Positions 25,263 through 32,422 of a DNA stretch of 64,000 nucleotides are shown one piece after another. A program made the position numbers and the translations under genes. The stretch is taken from the NCBI RefSeq assembly GCF_000377745.1, contig NZ_KB898708.1, positions 248,001 through 312,000 of the forward strand, in the 5' to 3' direction. This DNA is from Gilvimarinus chinensis DSM 19667. Lineage in GTDB: Bacteria; Pseudomonadota; Gammaproteobacteria; Pseudomonadales; Cellvibrionaceae. How positions within the stretch are numbered: the first letter of the stretch is position 1; every line of letters starts with the position of its first letter. The notes beneath the pieces were generated by a model. The model did not search any database, was not told where the DNA came from, and was given only the letters and a program-made list of their open reading frames with translations.

Positions 25263-27279
25263 AGCCGCCTCTTCTATCAACATAAGCTTCTTCGCCAGCC
25301 TCCAGTGTGTTCATGGTAACCTGGAAATTGTTTATTGTTTTTCCGTCAACTGAACAAAGTTCTTTGTCAGATGGGTACCCTGAATACCTTCTATATACGA
25401 TCTCATCATCTTCAATCTCTTTTGATGTGTACACCATATAATCTGCATTGATTGAAGCTCCAACTGTACTATTATGGGTGACAACGACTACCGGCATTGT
25501 CTTAGATATTTCTTTCAGCATTTGATTAGCTTCGCCTTTCAGGAAAAGGTTATCAAACGACGACTCTGGTTCATCTATCAATAGATAATCAAAGTTTTGT
25601 GCATCTTTTATTTCCTGCAAAAGACGAAATTCAGACCTTTCACCACCTGACACCTTGAATCCATCTCTGTTGAGTATTTCATATTCAATGCATGCAAAGT
25701 ACTTATAAAACTCGGATTGAGTCCAAGCTCCATTTTCCTTTAATGCAATGAGATACTTATAAGGTAAAGCATATTCTTTATAGGCGTCGCTGAAACCAAC
25801 CTTTTGCCCACTTACACGCAAAATTTCGCCGGCACCATTAAATGCTCGCTGCTTGCAAACCACCTTAAATCCCTGAATATTCTCCTGAAATATTACCTTC
25901 TCAGTTTGTAGTAACTTTGCAATTTGGTTGAATTTTAAAACCTTCCTGTGCTCAATCATAACCCTGTACAGGTCGACATCTTTAACTTGTGTCGCTGACG
26001 TTCTTAGTTGGAGCTTACTTTTGACATCTCTAACGATGTCATTTACAAAACTTCTCTTCTTTCTTTCATACGCTTTTGACCAAAGAAGCTCAATTAACTC
26101 CATTGCCAAAGATTTCAAGTTATTTACATCAATATGTTTGTCAATGATCCCTCTATATTCGATGTTCTCTATCAGTTGTCGAACAGCACCGACAAGATCT
26201 CCAAGCCCCTTATCCTGGGCCACTTCAAATTGCGTTTCATTAAATAGTGCCACTTTAGAGAATGCGTCATATTTCTCTGCCTCTTCTGCCGACTTTAGAA
26301 GTGTTGCCAGATAATCGTCAACCTTTCGTTGATTAACTCTAAGATCAATATTTAACACATCATCGAGAACAGTCTTGAATGGAGTCAGATGCTTATCAGC
26401 GAATATACTCTTCTTCCGAGCGACATCGTCATTGAATTCTTTTTCATAGTTAACGTCATCTCTTTGAACAAGTGAAAATTGTGGAATATATTTTACATTT
26501 TCGCAGTCATTGCTTATCTGAGTTAGCATTTCAGTCTTCCCTGAAGATCGTGCACCTAGAACAATATTAAGCCCGGTGGATAGCTTCTGACCATCGTCAA
26601 AAACCTGAAATAGTGAATTCCCCTCTGACCTAGATAGAGATACTTTATTTCTATCACGCAAGCTATATTTCAATGAACTAAGGGAAATATCTCCACAGTC
26701 GATATATGTTTGTCTTGAGGGGAACTTGCTCATACCTTCACGAATTCTTACATCACTAAAAATAACTGGTGTTAATTCTGTGTCATCTTTAGCCAAACGA
26801 ATAAATTTTTTGGGGCTATCAACTTCACCAGCAGATATGAATTCGTCCATTTGGTCAATCGTCTGTCGCGATATGGATGGCTTTTTTTCATAATGGGGGA
26901 TTAGCAAGTACTTATTGAGGTCACCAAAAATATGGAACAACTCATCTATGCTAATAAAGTCACCTATAACCTTGATTTTTTCAGTTACGGCTTGAGTTTT
27001 TATTTGAAACTCATCTAAATGTTCATTTTCAGAAATGAGAAGAATATGACCTTTAGCTAGATTTATCTCAATACCTGGAAAAACAACACAGTCAAGCGCT
27101 TTATCGATTTCTCTAAATTGTGCCAAATCGAACACGTCATGATTTGTTATTGCTATAGCGTCGAGTTCGGCTGTTTTAACATACTCATCTAATTTCTCTA
27201 ACGAAAAATCAAAGTGAGCATCACTAATCGTAGGCACTGTGTGCATGTGAAGGTCAATTTTCTTCAATTTTTTCTCCAT
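25243..27279 (-). CDS. PHP domain-ABC ATPase fusion, candidate defence protein (cassette 2)
   Basis: The 678-residue protein has an N-terminal PHP phosphoesterase domain with metal motifs DLHMHT (His11, His13), TNHD (46-48), PGIEIN (Glu71), GHILL (His78), PHY (His129) and FSDVR (Asp176). A split ABC ATPase follows: Walker A GARSSGKT (242-249), a long helical insert (about 270-520), signature VSGGERSE (from 544), Walker B LLIDEPE (566-572), and H-loop VVVTHN (His602). All catalytic residues are intact. PHP fusions to SMC/ABC-type ATPases occur in predicted conflict systems where nucleotides or nucleic acids are cut after sensing; that role is inference. The gene is AT-rich, lies in a 2.46-kb integron cassette and overlaps a small partner gene. 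A TTG start 12 bp inside, preceded by GGAG, is possible. Confidence 0.85.
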   Translation of the reverse strand: MEKKLKKIDLHMHTVPTISDAHFDFSLEKLDEYVKTAELDAIAITNHDVFDLAQFREIDKALDCVVFPGIEINLAKGHILLISENEHLDEFQIKTQAVTEKIKVIGDFISIDELFHIFGDLNKYLLIPHYEKKPSISRQTIDQMDEFISAGEVDSPKKFIRLAKDDTELTPVIFSDVRIREGMSKFPSRQTYIDCGDISLSSLKYSLRDRNKVSLSRSEGNSLFQVFDDGQKLSTGLNIVLGARSSGKTEMLTQISNDCENVKYIPQFSLVQRDDVNYEKEFNDDVARKKSIFADKHLTPFKTVLDDVLNIDLRVNQRKVDDYLATLLKSAEEAEKYDAFSKVALFNETQFEVAQDKGLGDLVGAVRQLIENIEYRGIIDKHIDVNNLKSLAMELIELLWSKAYERKKRSFVNDIVRDVKSKLQLRTSATQVKDVDLYRVMIEHRKVLKFNQIAKLLQTEKVIFQENIQGFKVVCKQRAFNGAGEILRVSGQKVGFSDAYKEYALPYKYLIALKENGAWTQSEFYKYFACIEYEILNRDGFKVSGGERSEFRLLQEIKDAQNFDYLLIDEPESSFDNLFLKGEANQMLKEISKTMPVVVVTHNSTVGASINADYMVYTSKEIEDDEIVYRRYSGYPSDKELCSVDGKTINNFQVTMNTLEAGEEAYVDRRGGYESIKN

Positions 27280-27324
27280 AAATAATTAGAAGAACGTACG
27301 ATCCGAAACGCACATTCGCACAAT

Positions 27325-27405
27325 GCCGTATAACGCGGAGCGCAGCGGCGGCCCGTCAGGGACGTCCGGCGACCATCGGCCGCGTACTGGCGCGAATTGT
27401 TAGAG
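27325..27405 (-). other. attC site, 81 bp
   Basis: On the minus strand it runs CTCTAAC-AATTCGCGCCAG ... GCGCTCCGC-GTTATAC, with CGCG pairing between L'' and L' next to unpaired bases. The TAA stop of the HEPN gene lies inside the R'' box. R'' (CTCTAAC) does not match its own R' but is the exact complement of GTTAGAG at 27951-27957, the left edge of the HEPN cassette. That is what happens when each cassette brings its own first six bases to the junction. Confidence 0.85.
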
Positions 27406-27942
27406 ATGTTGGTCAAGATACTCATCCGTTACGCGAACCAAATCCCTCAGGAATCGAATCACCTTCTCCAATTCATCTTTCTTGATCAGATGAGCGGCCG
27501 GCGATCCGTTATTGATTGGCTTTGAGCGATGAACTGCATCCCCACGCTTTGAAATCCACTGATTCAGCGACTTTCGAGCTTTTTCCGGGGTCACGTTCGC
27601 CCAGGACCAAGCTGAAGTAACGTCTAACCCAAGATAGTCCTGAAATATTTTTTTGGTCTTATCTGAGGCTGGGTTATGGAACTGCTTTAGCTCTTGTCGA
27701 AGTTTTTTCTGTATAAACTCCCCAACGTAACTACCGGAGACGACACTGAGACGTTTATCCATAGCCTCGGTGATACGGTCTTCAACGTACGTTTCCCACG
27801 CTGTCAAAGCCATGACCAAACCAGCTCGCTTTAGCACCTCAGCATTCGCTGGGGGTGGATTGCAGTTGATCGCATCGAAATGAGCAAGGAGCTCTTCTGC
27901 GTCTTTTATTCCATGCTCGAATGAGCTCTTTGCTTGTGACAT
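27400..27942 (-). CDS. RiboL-PSP-HEPN-type protein, cassette 1
   Basis: The 180-residue protein is all-helical, with a conserved Trp-Glu (ALTAWETYVEDRI, residues 45-57) and the HEPN R-x4-H motif RGDAVH (Arg133-His138). This pattern fits the MAE_28990/RiboL-PSP-HEPN family, where the R-x4-6-H motif is the RNase active site in many members. These proteins are found in toxin-antitoxin, abortive infection and restriction-linked loci. No antitoxin candidate is in the same cassette. The start is 8 nt after the GTTAGAG box at 27951-27957, and the stop lies inside the attC, so the gene fills a 623-bp cassette. Confidence 0.85.
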   Translation of the reverse strand: MSQAKSSFEHGIKDAEELLAHFDAINCNPPPANAEVLKRAGLVMALTAWETYVEDRITEAMDKRLSVVSGSYVGEFIQKKLRQELKQFHNPASDKTKKIFQDYLGLDVTSAWSWANVTPEKARKSLNQWISKRGDAVHRSKPINNGSPAAHLIKKDELEKVIRFLRDLVRVTDEYLDQHL

Positions 27943-27950
27943 ATTCCCTT

Positions 27951-27957
27951 CTCTAAC
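27951..27957 (-). other. Cassette junction box (R' of an upstream attC or attI)
   Basis: GTTAGAG on the minus strand is the exact complement of the R'' box CTCTAAC of the attC at 27325-27405, so it marks the left end of the HEPN cassette. The rest of the site to which it belonged is not clearly recognisable. A short GCGCATGCGCG palindrome 13 bp upstream may be its remains. Confidence 0.6.
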
Positions 27958-28035
27958 ATTTGTATATCGCGCATGCGCGTTATCATTCCTTGAAACAGCA
28001 TTAGGAATTGTACGCAGGCTTATGATTTATAAACT

Positions 28036-28137
28036 ATTTAACCAATTTCTTGGTCTTGGGAAGGAGAAGCAAAGTGTGCATGCGTATTATCTCGCTCACG
28101 GCGGTCTTGTTATCTAACCTTCCCAGTTGGTTAAGCA
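28036..28137. repeat. 102-bp imperfect inverted repeat, attC/VCR-like
   Basis: Outer arms TTTAACCAA (28037-28045) and TTGGTTAAG (28127-28135) and inner arms GGGAAGG (28058-28064) and CCTTCCC (28118-28124) give a long interrupted hairpin. Read on the minus strand it begins GCTTAACCAACTGGGAAGG. The size and the TTAAC/GTTAA ends resemble long attC sites such as the Vibrio VCRs. It lies just upstream of the first clear cassette and may be the older neighbouring attC. Confidence 0.5.
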
Positions 28138-28325
28138 TTTGACTATAAACGTTTTTTTAATTATTGAAAACCGCAAAGCGAGCCAGCCCTACGAGCGATG
28201 CGTGCGCTTTAGGCGATAGAGGTCAAATATACCTGTATAAAAAGTCGCGCCTTAAAGGTGAGATAGAAAATCTCAGCCAACTACGAAGCACCGCTCTTAG
28301 AATCCCCTGCATCCAGCCGAGCGAA

Positions 28326-28417
28326 GGCCTATTTTAGGGCGGTAAGTACGCATGGACGCGTACGCAAGCATCGCCACGCCAGGGACGGCGTGTCGATGCG
28401 GCCCCCTAAAATCGGCC
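28326..28417. repeat. Intergenic hairpin repeat element
   Basis: Outer arms GGCCTATTTTAGGG-type (28326-28339) and CCCTAAAATCGGCC (28404-28417) pair over 14 bp with one mismatch. Inside, CATCG/CGATG and ACGCC/GGCGT form a second stem around AGGGAC. The compact two-level hairpin without coding capacity is like the dispersed palindromic repeats common between genes in marine gammaproteobacteria. Only one copy is seen in this window. Confidence 0.55.
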
Positions 28418-28480
28418 GTAGCGAGGGCACCCGAAGGGCTGAATGCCGGGGTGGGCTTTCTTTTCGTTAGTTTTCTTTGC

Positions 28481-28499
28481 CCAAACAAAGAAAAGTGAC
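28481..28499. repeat. Right 19-nt copy of the inverted pair flanking the island
   Basis: CCAAACAAAGAAAAGTGAC pairs, with one mismatch, with the reverse complement at 23306-23324. It also forms the right half of a local hairpin TTTTCTTTG ... CAAAGAAAA (28471-28494). Confidence 0.6.
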
Positions 28500-28623
28500 T
28501 CGCCCGCCCGGCGAAACGGGCAAACAAAGAGTTACCGCCTCCGGCGGCGCAATTTGTCTAGACACCGGCTCAAGGCCGATGATGATAAAAGAGCGGCAGC
28601 TCAATGACTCGCGTAAGCGAAAC

Positions 28624-29475
28624 CTACAACCCCGCTCCACCCACATAATCCCTCGCAAACTGCCAAGCCACCCGCCCGCTTCGCGACCCACGGGTCATGC
28701 TCCAGCGCAGCGCAGCTGCCTGCACGTCATCTGTCCACTGTCCGCCGAAAAACTCAACCCAGTAATGGCAGGCCGCAAAATATTCGTCCTGACGGAAGGG
28801 GTAAAACGTTAGCAGTAAGCCAAAACGCTCCGACAGCGAGGTTTTTTCTTCCATGCTGTCGCCGGGGCGAATTTCACCGTTTACCTGTTCGGTTTCCAGG
28901 TTATCGCTCATTTTATGGGGCAGCAGGTGTCGGCGGTTGCTGGTGGCATAGAACAGCACGTTATCGCCGGGGGCGCGGATGGAGCCATCCAAAGCCGATT
29001 TAAGTGCTTTGTAGTTATGCTCGCCCTCTTCAAACGACAGGTCATCGCAAAATACGATAAAACGCTCAGGCCGCTTTGCCAAAATACCCAGCAAACGCCC
29101 CAGGTCTTTTAAATCGGGCTTGTCAATTTCCACCAGTTTGATGTGGCTTTTATGCTCAAACCAGCAGGCTTTGATAAGGGTGGATTTTCCGGTGCCCCGT
29201 GAGCCCGTTAACAGGATATTGTTGGCGGGTTTGCCTGCCGCGTACTGAGCGGTATTGCGCAAGATAGCCTGCTTTTGCCGATCGACATTCTGCAGCGCGT
29301 TCAGGGGAATATGGTGGGGGTCTTCTACCGCCTCCAGATAACCGCCACGGGAATCGGCAACCCAGTAAAACGCATCCGCGTGCCACTGTGTTTGGGGGGG
29401 AAGCGGCGGCACGACTTGCTCCAACCGATCCAGTAATTTGTCTACCTTGGTTAGTACATCAGACAATTCAGCCAT
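28624..29475 (-). CDS. DUF815 family AAA ATPase
   Basis: The 283-residue protein starts MAELSDVLTKVDKLLDRLEQ, chosen because AGGAGGT lies 6 nt upstream. Walker A is TGSRGTGKST (about residues 90-99) and a Walker B/sensor region is FIVFCDDLSFEEGEHNYKAL. YATSNRRHLLP (a sensor I-like Asn) and SLSERFGLLLTFYPF (arginine finger region) follow. These are the marks of DUF815, a single-domain AAA+ ATPase conserved in bacteria with no agreed function. It is upstream of, and divergent from, a response regulator gene. Confidence 0.9.
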   Translation of the reverse strand: MAELSDVLTKVDKLLDRLEQVVPPLPPQTQWHADAFYWVADSRGGYLEAVEDPHHIPLNALQNVDRQKQAILRNTAQYAAGKPANNILLTGSRGTGKSTLIKACWFEHKSHIKLVEIDKPDLKDLGRLLGILAKRPERFIVFCDDLSFEEGEHNYKALKSALDGSIRAPGDNVLFYATSNRRHLLPHKMSDNLETEQVNGEIRPGDSMEEKTSLSERFGLLLTFYPFRQDEYFAACHYWVEFFGGQWTDDVQAAALRWSMTRGSRSGRVAWQFARDYVGGAGL

Positions 29476-29604
29476 TGGGACCTCCTGAAAAAGGAGGGTC
29501 ACAATAGCAACTGAAACAGGAAAATCAAGCGCCACTTTTATGTTACTGGGGCACAAACTTGGGTATCTTACGTTATAGTATGTGCAACACAGAGGAAGGA
29601 TGCC

Positions 29605-30192
29605 ATGCAGTTCAGCCCCCAGGAAAAGTCTCTCATTCTGCAAACCTTACAGCAGCGCTGTGACTGGTTAAGTAAAAAATTAACGAATATGCCTGAGGGG
29701 GAGTCCCGCCAAAAGGTTGAATCCGTTCAGCAACAGCTTGCCGCAATTGTGGGTAAGTTTGACTCTACCGCAGGCGCGGAGCCTACCAGCGCCACACCCT
29801 CCAGCCCTGCTGAGGTTAGAGTATTAATTGTGGACGATGACGAAGACCTAACCGAGCTGCTTGCCACACTGCTGGAAGGCTTGGGGTTTAGCAGTATTGA
29901 TGTTGTCCATGACGGCCAGTCGGCGATTAAATCGATGTACGAGAAACACCTTCCTTACCACCTTATTCTTTCGGACTGGAACATGCCCATTAAAAGCGGT
30001 TTAGAGGTTCATGCCGCTATGCAGGCCTCTGACCGGTATAAAGACTCTGTTTTCGTGATGACCACCTCTGTCACGCAAGCGAGTCAAATTCGTGAAGCCA
30101 TTGAGCGCGGTGTCAGTGATTACCTGGCTAAACCCATTTCGGCCGAGACGCTTGAACGAAAGTTTAAACGCCTCTTTCCGGGCATGATTTAG
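29605..30192 (+). CDS. Response regulator, receiver domain only, with helical N-terminus
   Basis: The 195-residue protein has about 68 residues of helical, Gln-rich N-terminus and a Pro/Ser/Thr linker, then a CheY-like receiver domain. The acidic pocket is VDDDED (Asp77-79), the phosphorylation site Asp124 in LILSDWNMP, the switch Thr in VMTTSV and Lys176 in YLAKP. No output domain follows, so it probably acts by protein contact. No histidine kinase is near. Its stop overlaps the stop of the convergent ion channel gene by 4 bp. Confidence 0.9.
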   Translation: MQFSPQEKSLILQTLQQRCDWLSKKLTNMPEGESRQKVESVQQQLAAIVGKFDSTAGAEPTSATPSSPAEVRVLIVDDDEDLTELLATLLEGLGFSSIDVVHDGQSAIKSMYEKHLPYHLILSDWNMPIKSGLEVHAAMQASDRYKDSVFVMTTSVTQASQIREAIERGVSDYLAKPISAETLERKFKRLFPGMI

Positions 30193-31034
30193 CTTTTTTT
30201 GTTGAGCGCCAACAGTTCATCTACCGATTTTTGCAGTTGAATCAGTTGAGCTTCAAGCTCGGAGCGCGCAGGCTGTTCGCCCTCCTCTTCGATCTGGCGG
30301 GCGCGGTTTTCAGATTCAATCACGTTCACCACAATGCCAATAATCATGTTCAAAAAAGCAAAAGCGGTTAAAAAGATAAAACTGACGTAGTACATCCAAC
30401 TGAGCGGGTATTGCTCCATGGTTTCGTACATTACGTCGGTCCAGTCTTCAAACGTCATCACTCGAAACAATGTCAGCATGCTGACGGCAATATCGCCCCA
30501 CAACACGTCATTGATAGGGGCAAAGAAAAAGCTGCCCACTGCGCCGTAGATATAAAAGATAATAAACATTAACAGCGCGACGTAGCCAAGCTGAGGCATG
30601 GCTTTGATGAGCGAGCTGAGCAAAATCCGCAGCTCGGGGATAATGGATACCATCCGCAGCACGCGGAACACGCGAATCAGGCGACCTACCAGCGCCATGT
30701 CGCTGTCTTCGATGGGCACCAAGCTGATCACAACGATTAAGGTATCGAAAATATTCCAGGCGGATTTAAAAAAGTCGCGTTTGCGCGGCTCACCGATAAA
30801 GCGAATGGTGATTTCAAACAGAAAAAACAGCGTGATTAACCAATCGAGAACCACAATGACCTGTGACAGCAGGGGTGGAATATCGTAAGTTTTGGCGCCG
30901 ATAACCAGTGCCGAGAACACGATAATAGCCACCACAAACAACTCAAACGCTTTGTTGCTGCGCAGGCGATGAAAACGTGCCTGCAGGCTGTTGGGGTCGA
31001 AATGCAATTCGGACAAATCAGAATGACCGCTCAC
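30189..31034 (-). CDS. Voltage-gated cation channel (BacNav-type, Ca-like filter)
   Basis: The 281-residue protein has six membrane segments. S4 carries arginines at every third position (R118, R121, R124, R127 in GRLIRVFRVLRMV). The pore filter is TFEDWTD (194-200). The long S6 FLNMIIGIVVNVIES is followed by an acidic neck and a coiled coil (LEAQLIQLQKSVDELLALNK), as in tetrameric BacNav channels. NavAb has TLESWSM at the filter; the engineered calcium-selective CavAb has TLDDWSD. The charge pattern here (E, D and D at the same three places) matches the latter, so calcium permeation is plausible. Confidence 0.9.
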   Translation of the reverse strand: MSGHSDLSELHFDPNSLQARFHRLRSNKAFELFVVAIIVFSALVIGAKTYDIPPLLSQVIVVLDWLITLFFLFEITIRFIGEPRKRDFFKSAWNIFDTLIVVISLVPIEDSDMALVGRLIRVFRVLRMVSIIPELRILLSSLIKAMPQLGYVALLMFIIFYIYGAVGSFFFAPINDVLWGDIAVSMLTLFRVMTFEDWTDVMYETMEQYPLSWMYYVSFIFLTAFAFLNMIIGIVVNVIESENRARQIEEEGEQPARSELEAQLIQLQKSVDELLALNKKS

Positions 31035-31043
31035 GGCTAGCCT

Positions 31044-31361
31044 CTATTCATAAATGCAGTGTTTGGAGAACAGCCGTGCGTCGCTATCCGACCAATTGCC
31101 GTCTGGCGTCGCCATCATGGCGTCGCACCAGGGCTCAGTGCCGGGCTCCGCCTGGGTATCGGGTACTAAGGAGGCATCGCTGTTTCTCAGTTGAGGCACC
31201 AGCGCAACCGACTGAGGCGACGAGCTGCTGGCATCCGTTGGTGCAACCTGAGTGGTTTCCGGGGCGGGCGCTGGTGTGGTGGCGAGTATATACAGCCCCA
31301 CGCCCAGCGTACACACACCGATAACCGTCGCTACTAAAGCGATGAGCAGTGATTTATTCAT
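31044..31361 (-). CDS. DUF3012-like membrane-anchored protein
   Basis: The 105-residue protein has one N-terminal membrane helix (LLIALVATVIGVCTLGVGLY), a Pro/Ser/Thr-rich linker, and a C-terminal block EPWCDAMMATPDGNWSDSDA followed by RLFSKHCIYE. The W-C-x2-M/L ... W-x4-A ... F-x-K-x-C-I pattern fits DUF3012, small envelope proteins of unknown function with two conserved cysteines. It starts about 78 bp after the hemB stop and ends 9 bp before the channel start, so it may be co-transcribed with the channel. Confidence 0.75.
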   Translation of the reverse strand: MNKSLLIALVATVIGVCTLGVGLYILATTPAPAPETTQVAPTDASSSSPQSVALVPQLRNSDASLVPDTQAEPGTEPWCDAMMATPDGNWSDSDARLFSKHCIYE

Positions 31362-31438
31362 AAAGTTAACGTTTGTATGAGTTGGCTTTTGTTAGTACTG
31401 GCCGTAACGAATAGGCGTTACGGCTTACCCGCTGTAAA

Positions 31439-32419
31439 TCAGTCCGCCTGCGAGGGCGTTAGCCAGTGAGCAAGGTCAGTGGCGTAATAGGTAATGATTA
31501 AGTCCGCCCCTGCCCGTTTAAAGGCCAGCATGGTCTCCAGCACAATGGCTTGTTCGTCAATCACACCGGCGCTGGCGGCGGCTTTAATCATGGCGTATTC
31601 ACCGCTCACATGGTAAACCGCCAGCGGTAACGCCGAGTTGGCGCGAATGTCTGCAATAACATCCAAATACGCGGTGCCCGGTTTTACCATCAGTAAATCA
31701 GCGCCTTGGGCTTCGTCTTCAAGTGATTCTGCCAATGCTTCGCGGCCGTTGGCCGGGTCCATCTGGTAGGTGTTGCGACTGCCTTTGAAGGTGCTGTCCA
31801 CGGCATCGCGGAATGGGCCGTAAAATGCCGAGGCGAATTTAGTGGAATAGGACATGACCGGTATATGGCTGTAGCCGCTGCTGTCTAAAGCGTCGCGAAT
31901 GGCGGCGATCATGCCGTCCATCATGCCCGAGGGGGCAATCATGTCGACCCCGGCGCGGGCGCAATTGACCACCTGTTTTTGCAGGTTTTTCAGGGTTTTG
32001 TCGTTATCCACGTCGTGATCGCAGACCACGCCGCAATGGCCGTGGCTGGTGTATTCGCAAAAGCAGTTGTCGCTAATCACCAGCATATCGGGGGCGGCGG
32101 CTTTGGCGGTGCGAATCATACGCGCCAGCAAACCGTCTTCACGCCAGGTGTCTGAGCCGGTGTCATCTTTGTTTTCCGACACGCCAAACAGCAGCACCGC
32201 TTTAATACCAAGCTGCCAGGCGTTTTGCACGGCCTGGGCCAGTTGATCTTCGGGGTAGCGCACAACGCCCGGCATGCTTTCGATGGTCACCGGCTCGGAG
32301 ATGCCTTCTTGCACAAAAATCGGCAGGATTAAATCGTCGGTGGTCAGTTGGGTTTCTCGGACTAAATCGCGGATGGCTGCACTGCGACGACGACGGCGAA
32401 AGCGAATGGCTTGGTTCAT
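31439..32419 (-). CDS. hemB: Delta-aminolevulinic acid dehydratase (porphobilinogen synthase)
   Basis: The 326-residue enzyme condenses two 5-aminolevulinate molecules into porphobilinogen in haem synthesis. Catalytic lysines are Lys194 (MSYSTKFAS) and Lys246 (LLMVKPG). The metal site DNCFCEYTSHGHCG has all three cysteines (119, 121, 129), predicting a zinc-dependent active site rather than the Asp-rich magnesium type. The gene begins 3 bp after the stop of a 144-residue unknown protein and so probably shares its transcript. Confidence 0.97.
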   Translation of the reverse strand: MNQAIRFRRRRRSAAIRDLVRETQLTTDDLILPIFVQEGISEPVTIESMPGVVRYPEDQLAQAVQNAWQLGIKAVLLFGVSENKDDTGSDTWREDGLLARMIRTAKAAAPDMLVISDNCFCEYTSHGHCGVVCDHDVDNDKTLKNLQKQVVNCARAGVDMIAPSGMMDGMIAAIRDALDSSGYSHIPVMSYSTKFASAFYGPFRDAVDSTFKGSRNTYQMDPANGREALAESLEDEAQGADLLMVKPGTAYLDVIADIRANSALPLAVYHVSGEYAMIKAAASAGVIDEQAIVLETMLAFKRAGADLIITYYATDLAHWLTPSQAD

Positions 32420-32422
32420 AAA

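Larger units (their letters stand above)
27958..28623. other. Gene-free gap at the right edge of the island
   Basis: About 670 bp without a supportable gene. It holds the large imperfect inverted repeat at 28036-28137, the hairpin repeat at 28326-28417, and the right copy of the flanking 19-mer at 28481-28499 (inside TTTTCTTTG-CCCAAA-CAAAGAAAA). No integrase gene is present. Short frames over the hairpin repeat give low-complexity, Pro/Arg-rich peptides of the sort that arise from intergenic repeats. Confidence 0.6.

Noticed and set aside
24972-27279. Assigning the PHP-ABC pair to a named defence system such as PARIS, Septu or Gabija
   Set aside because: The partner has no TOPRIM, HNH or helicase motif and the ATPase has a PHP domain those systems lack. 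No named system fits by eye.
23196-28623. A complete integron with integrase
   Set aside because: No frame on either strand resembles a tyrosine recombinase. Only cassettes and attC-type sites are present, so the weaker term CALIN is used.
28297-28812. Short frames on both strands at the right edge of the island
   Set aside because: They lie over the hairpin repeat and its flanks, or run into the end of the DUF815 gene. The peptides are Pro/Arg-rich with no start context.
31401-31424. Hairpin GCCGTAACG/CGTTACGGC as a hemB terminator
   Set aside because: The 9-bp stem is perfect, but there is no T-tract on either strand, so a terminator call is not supported.
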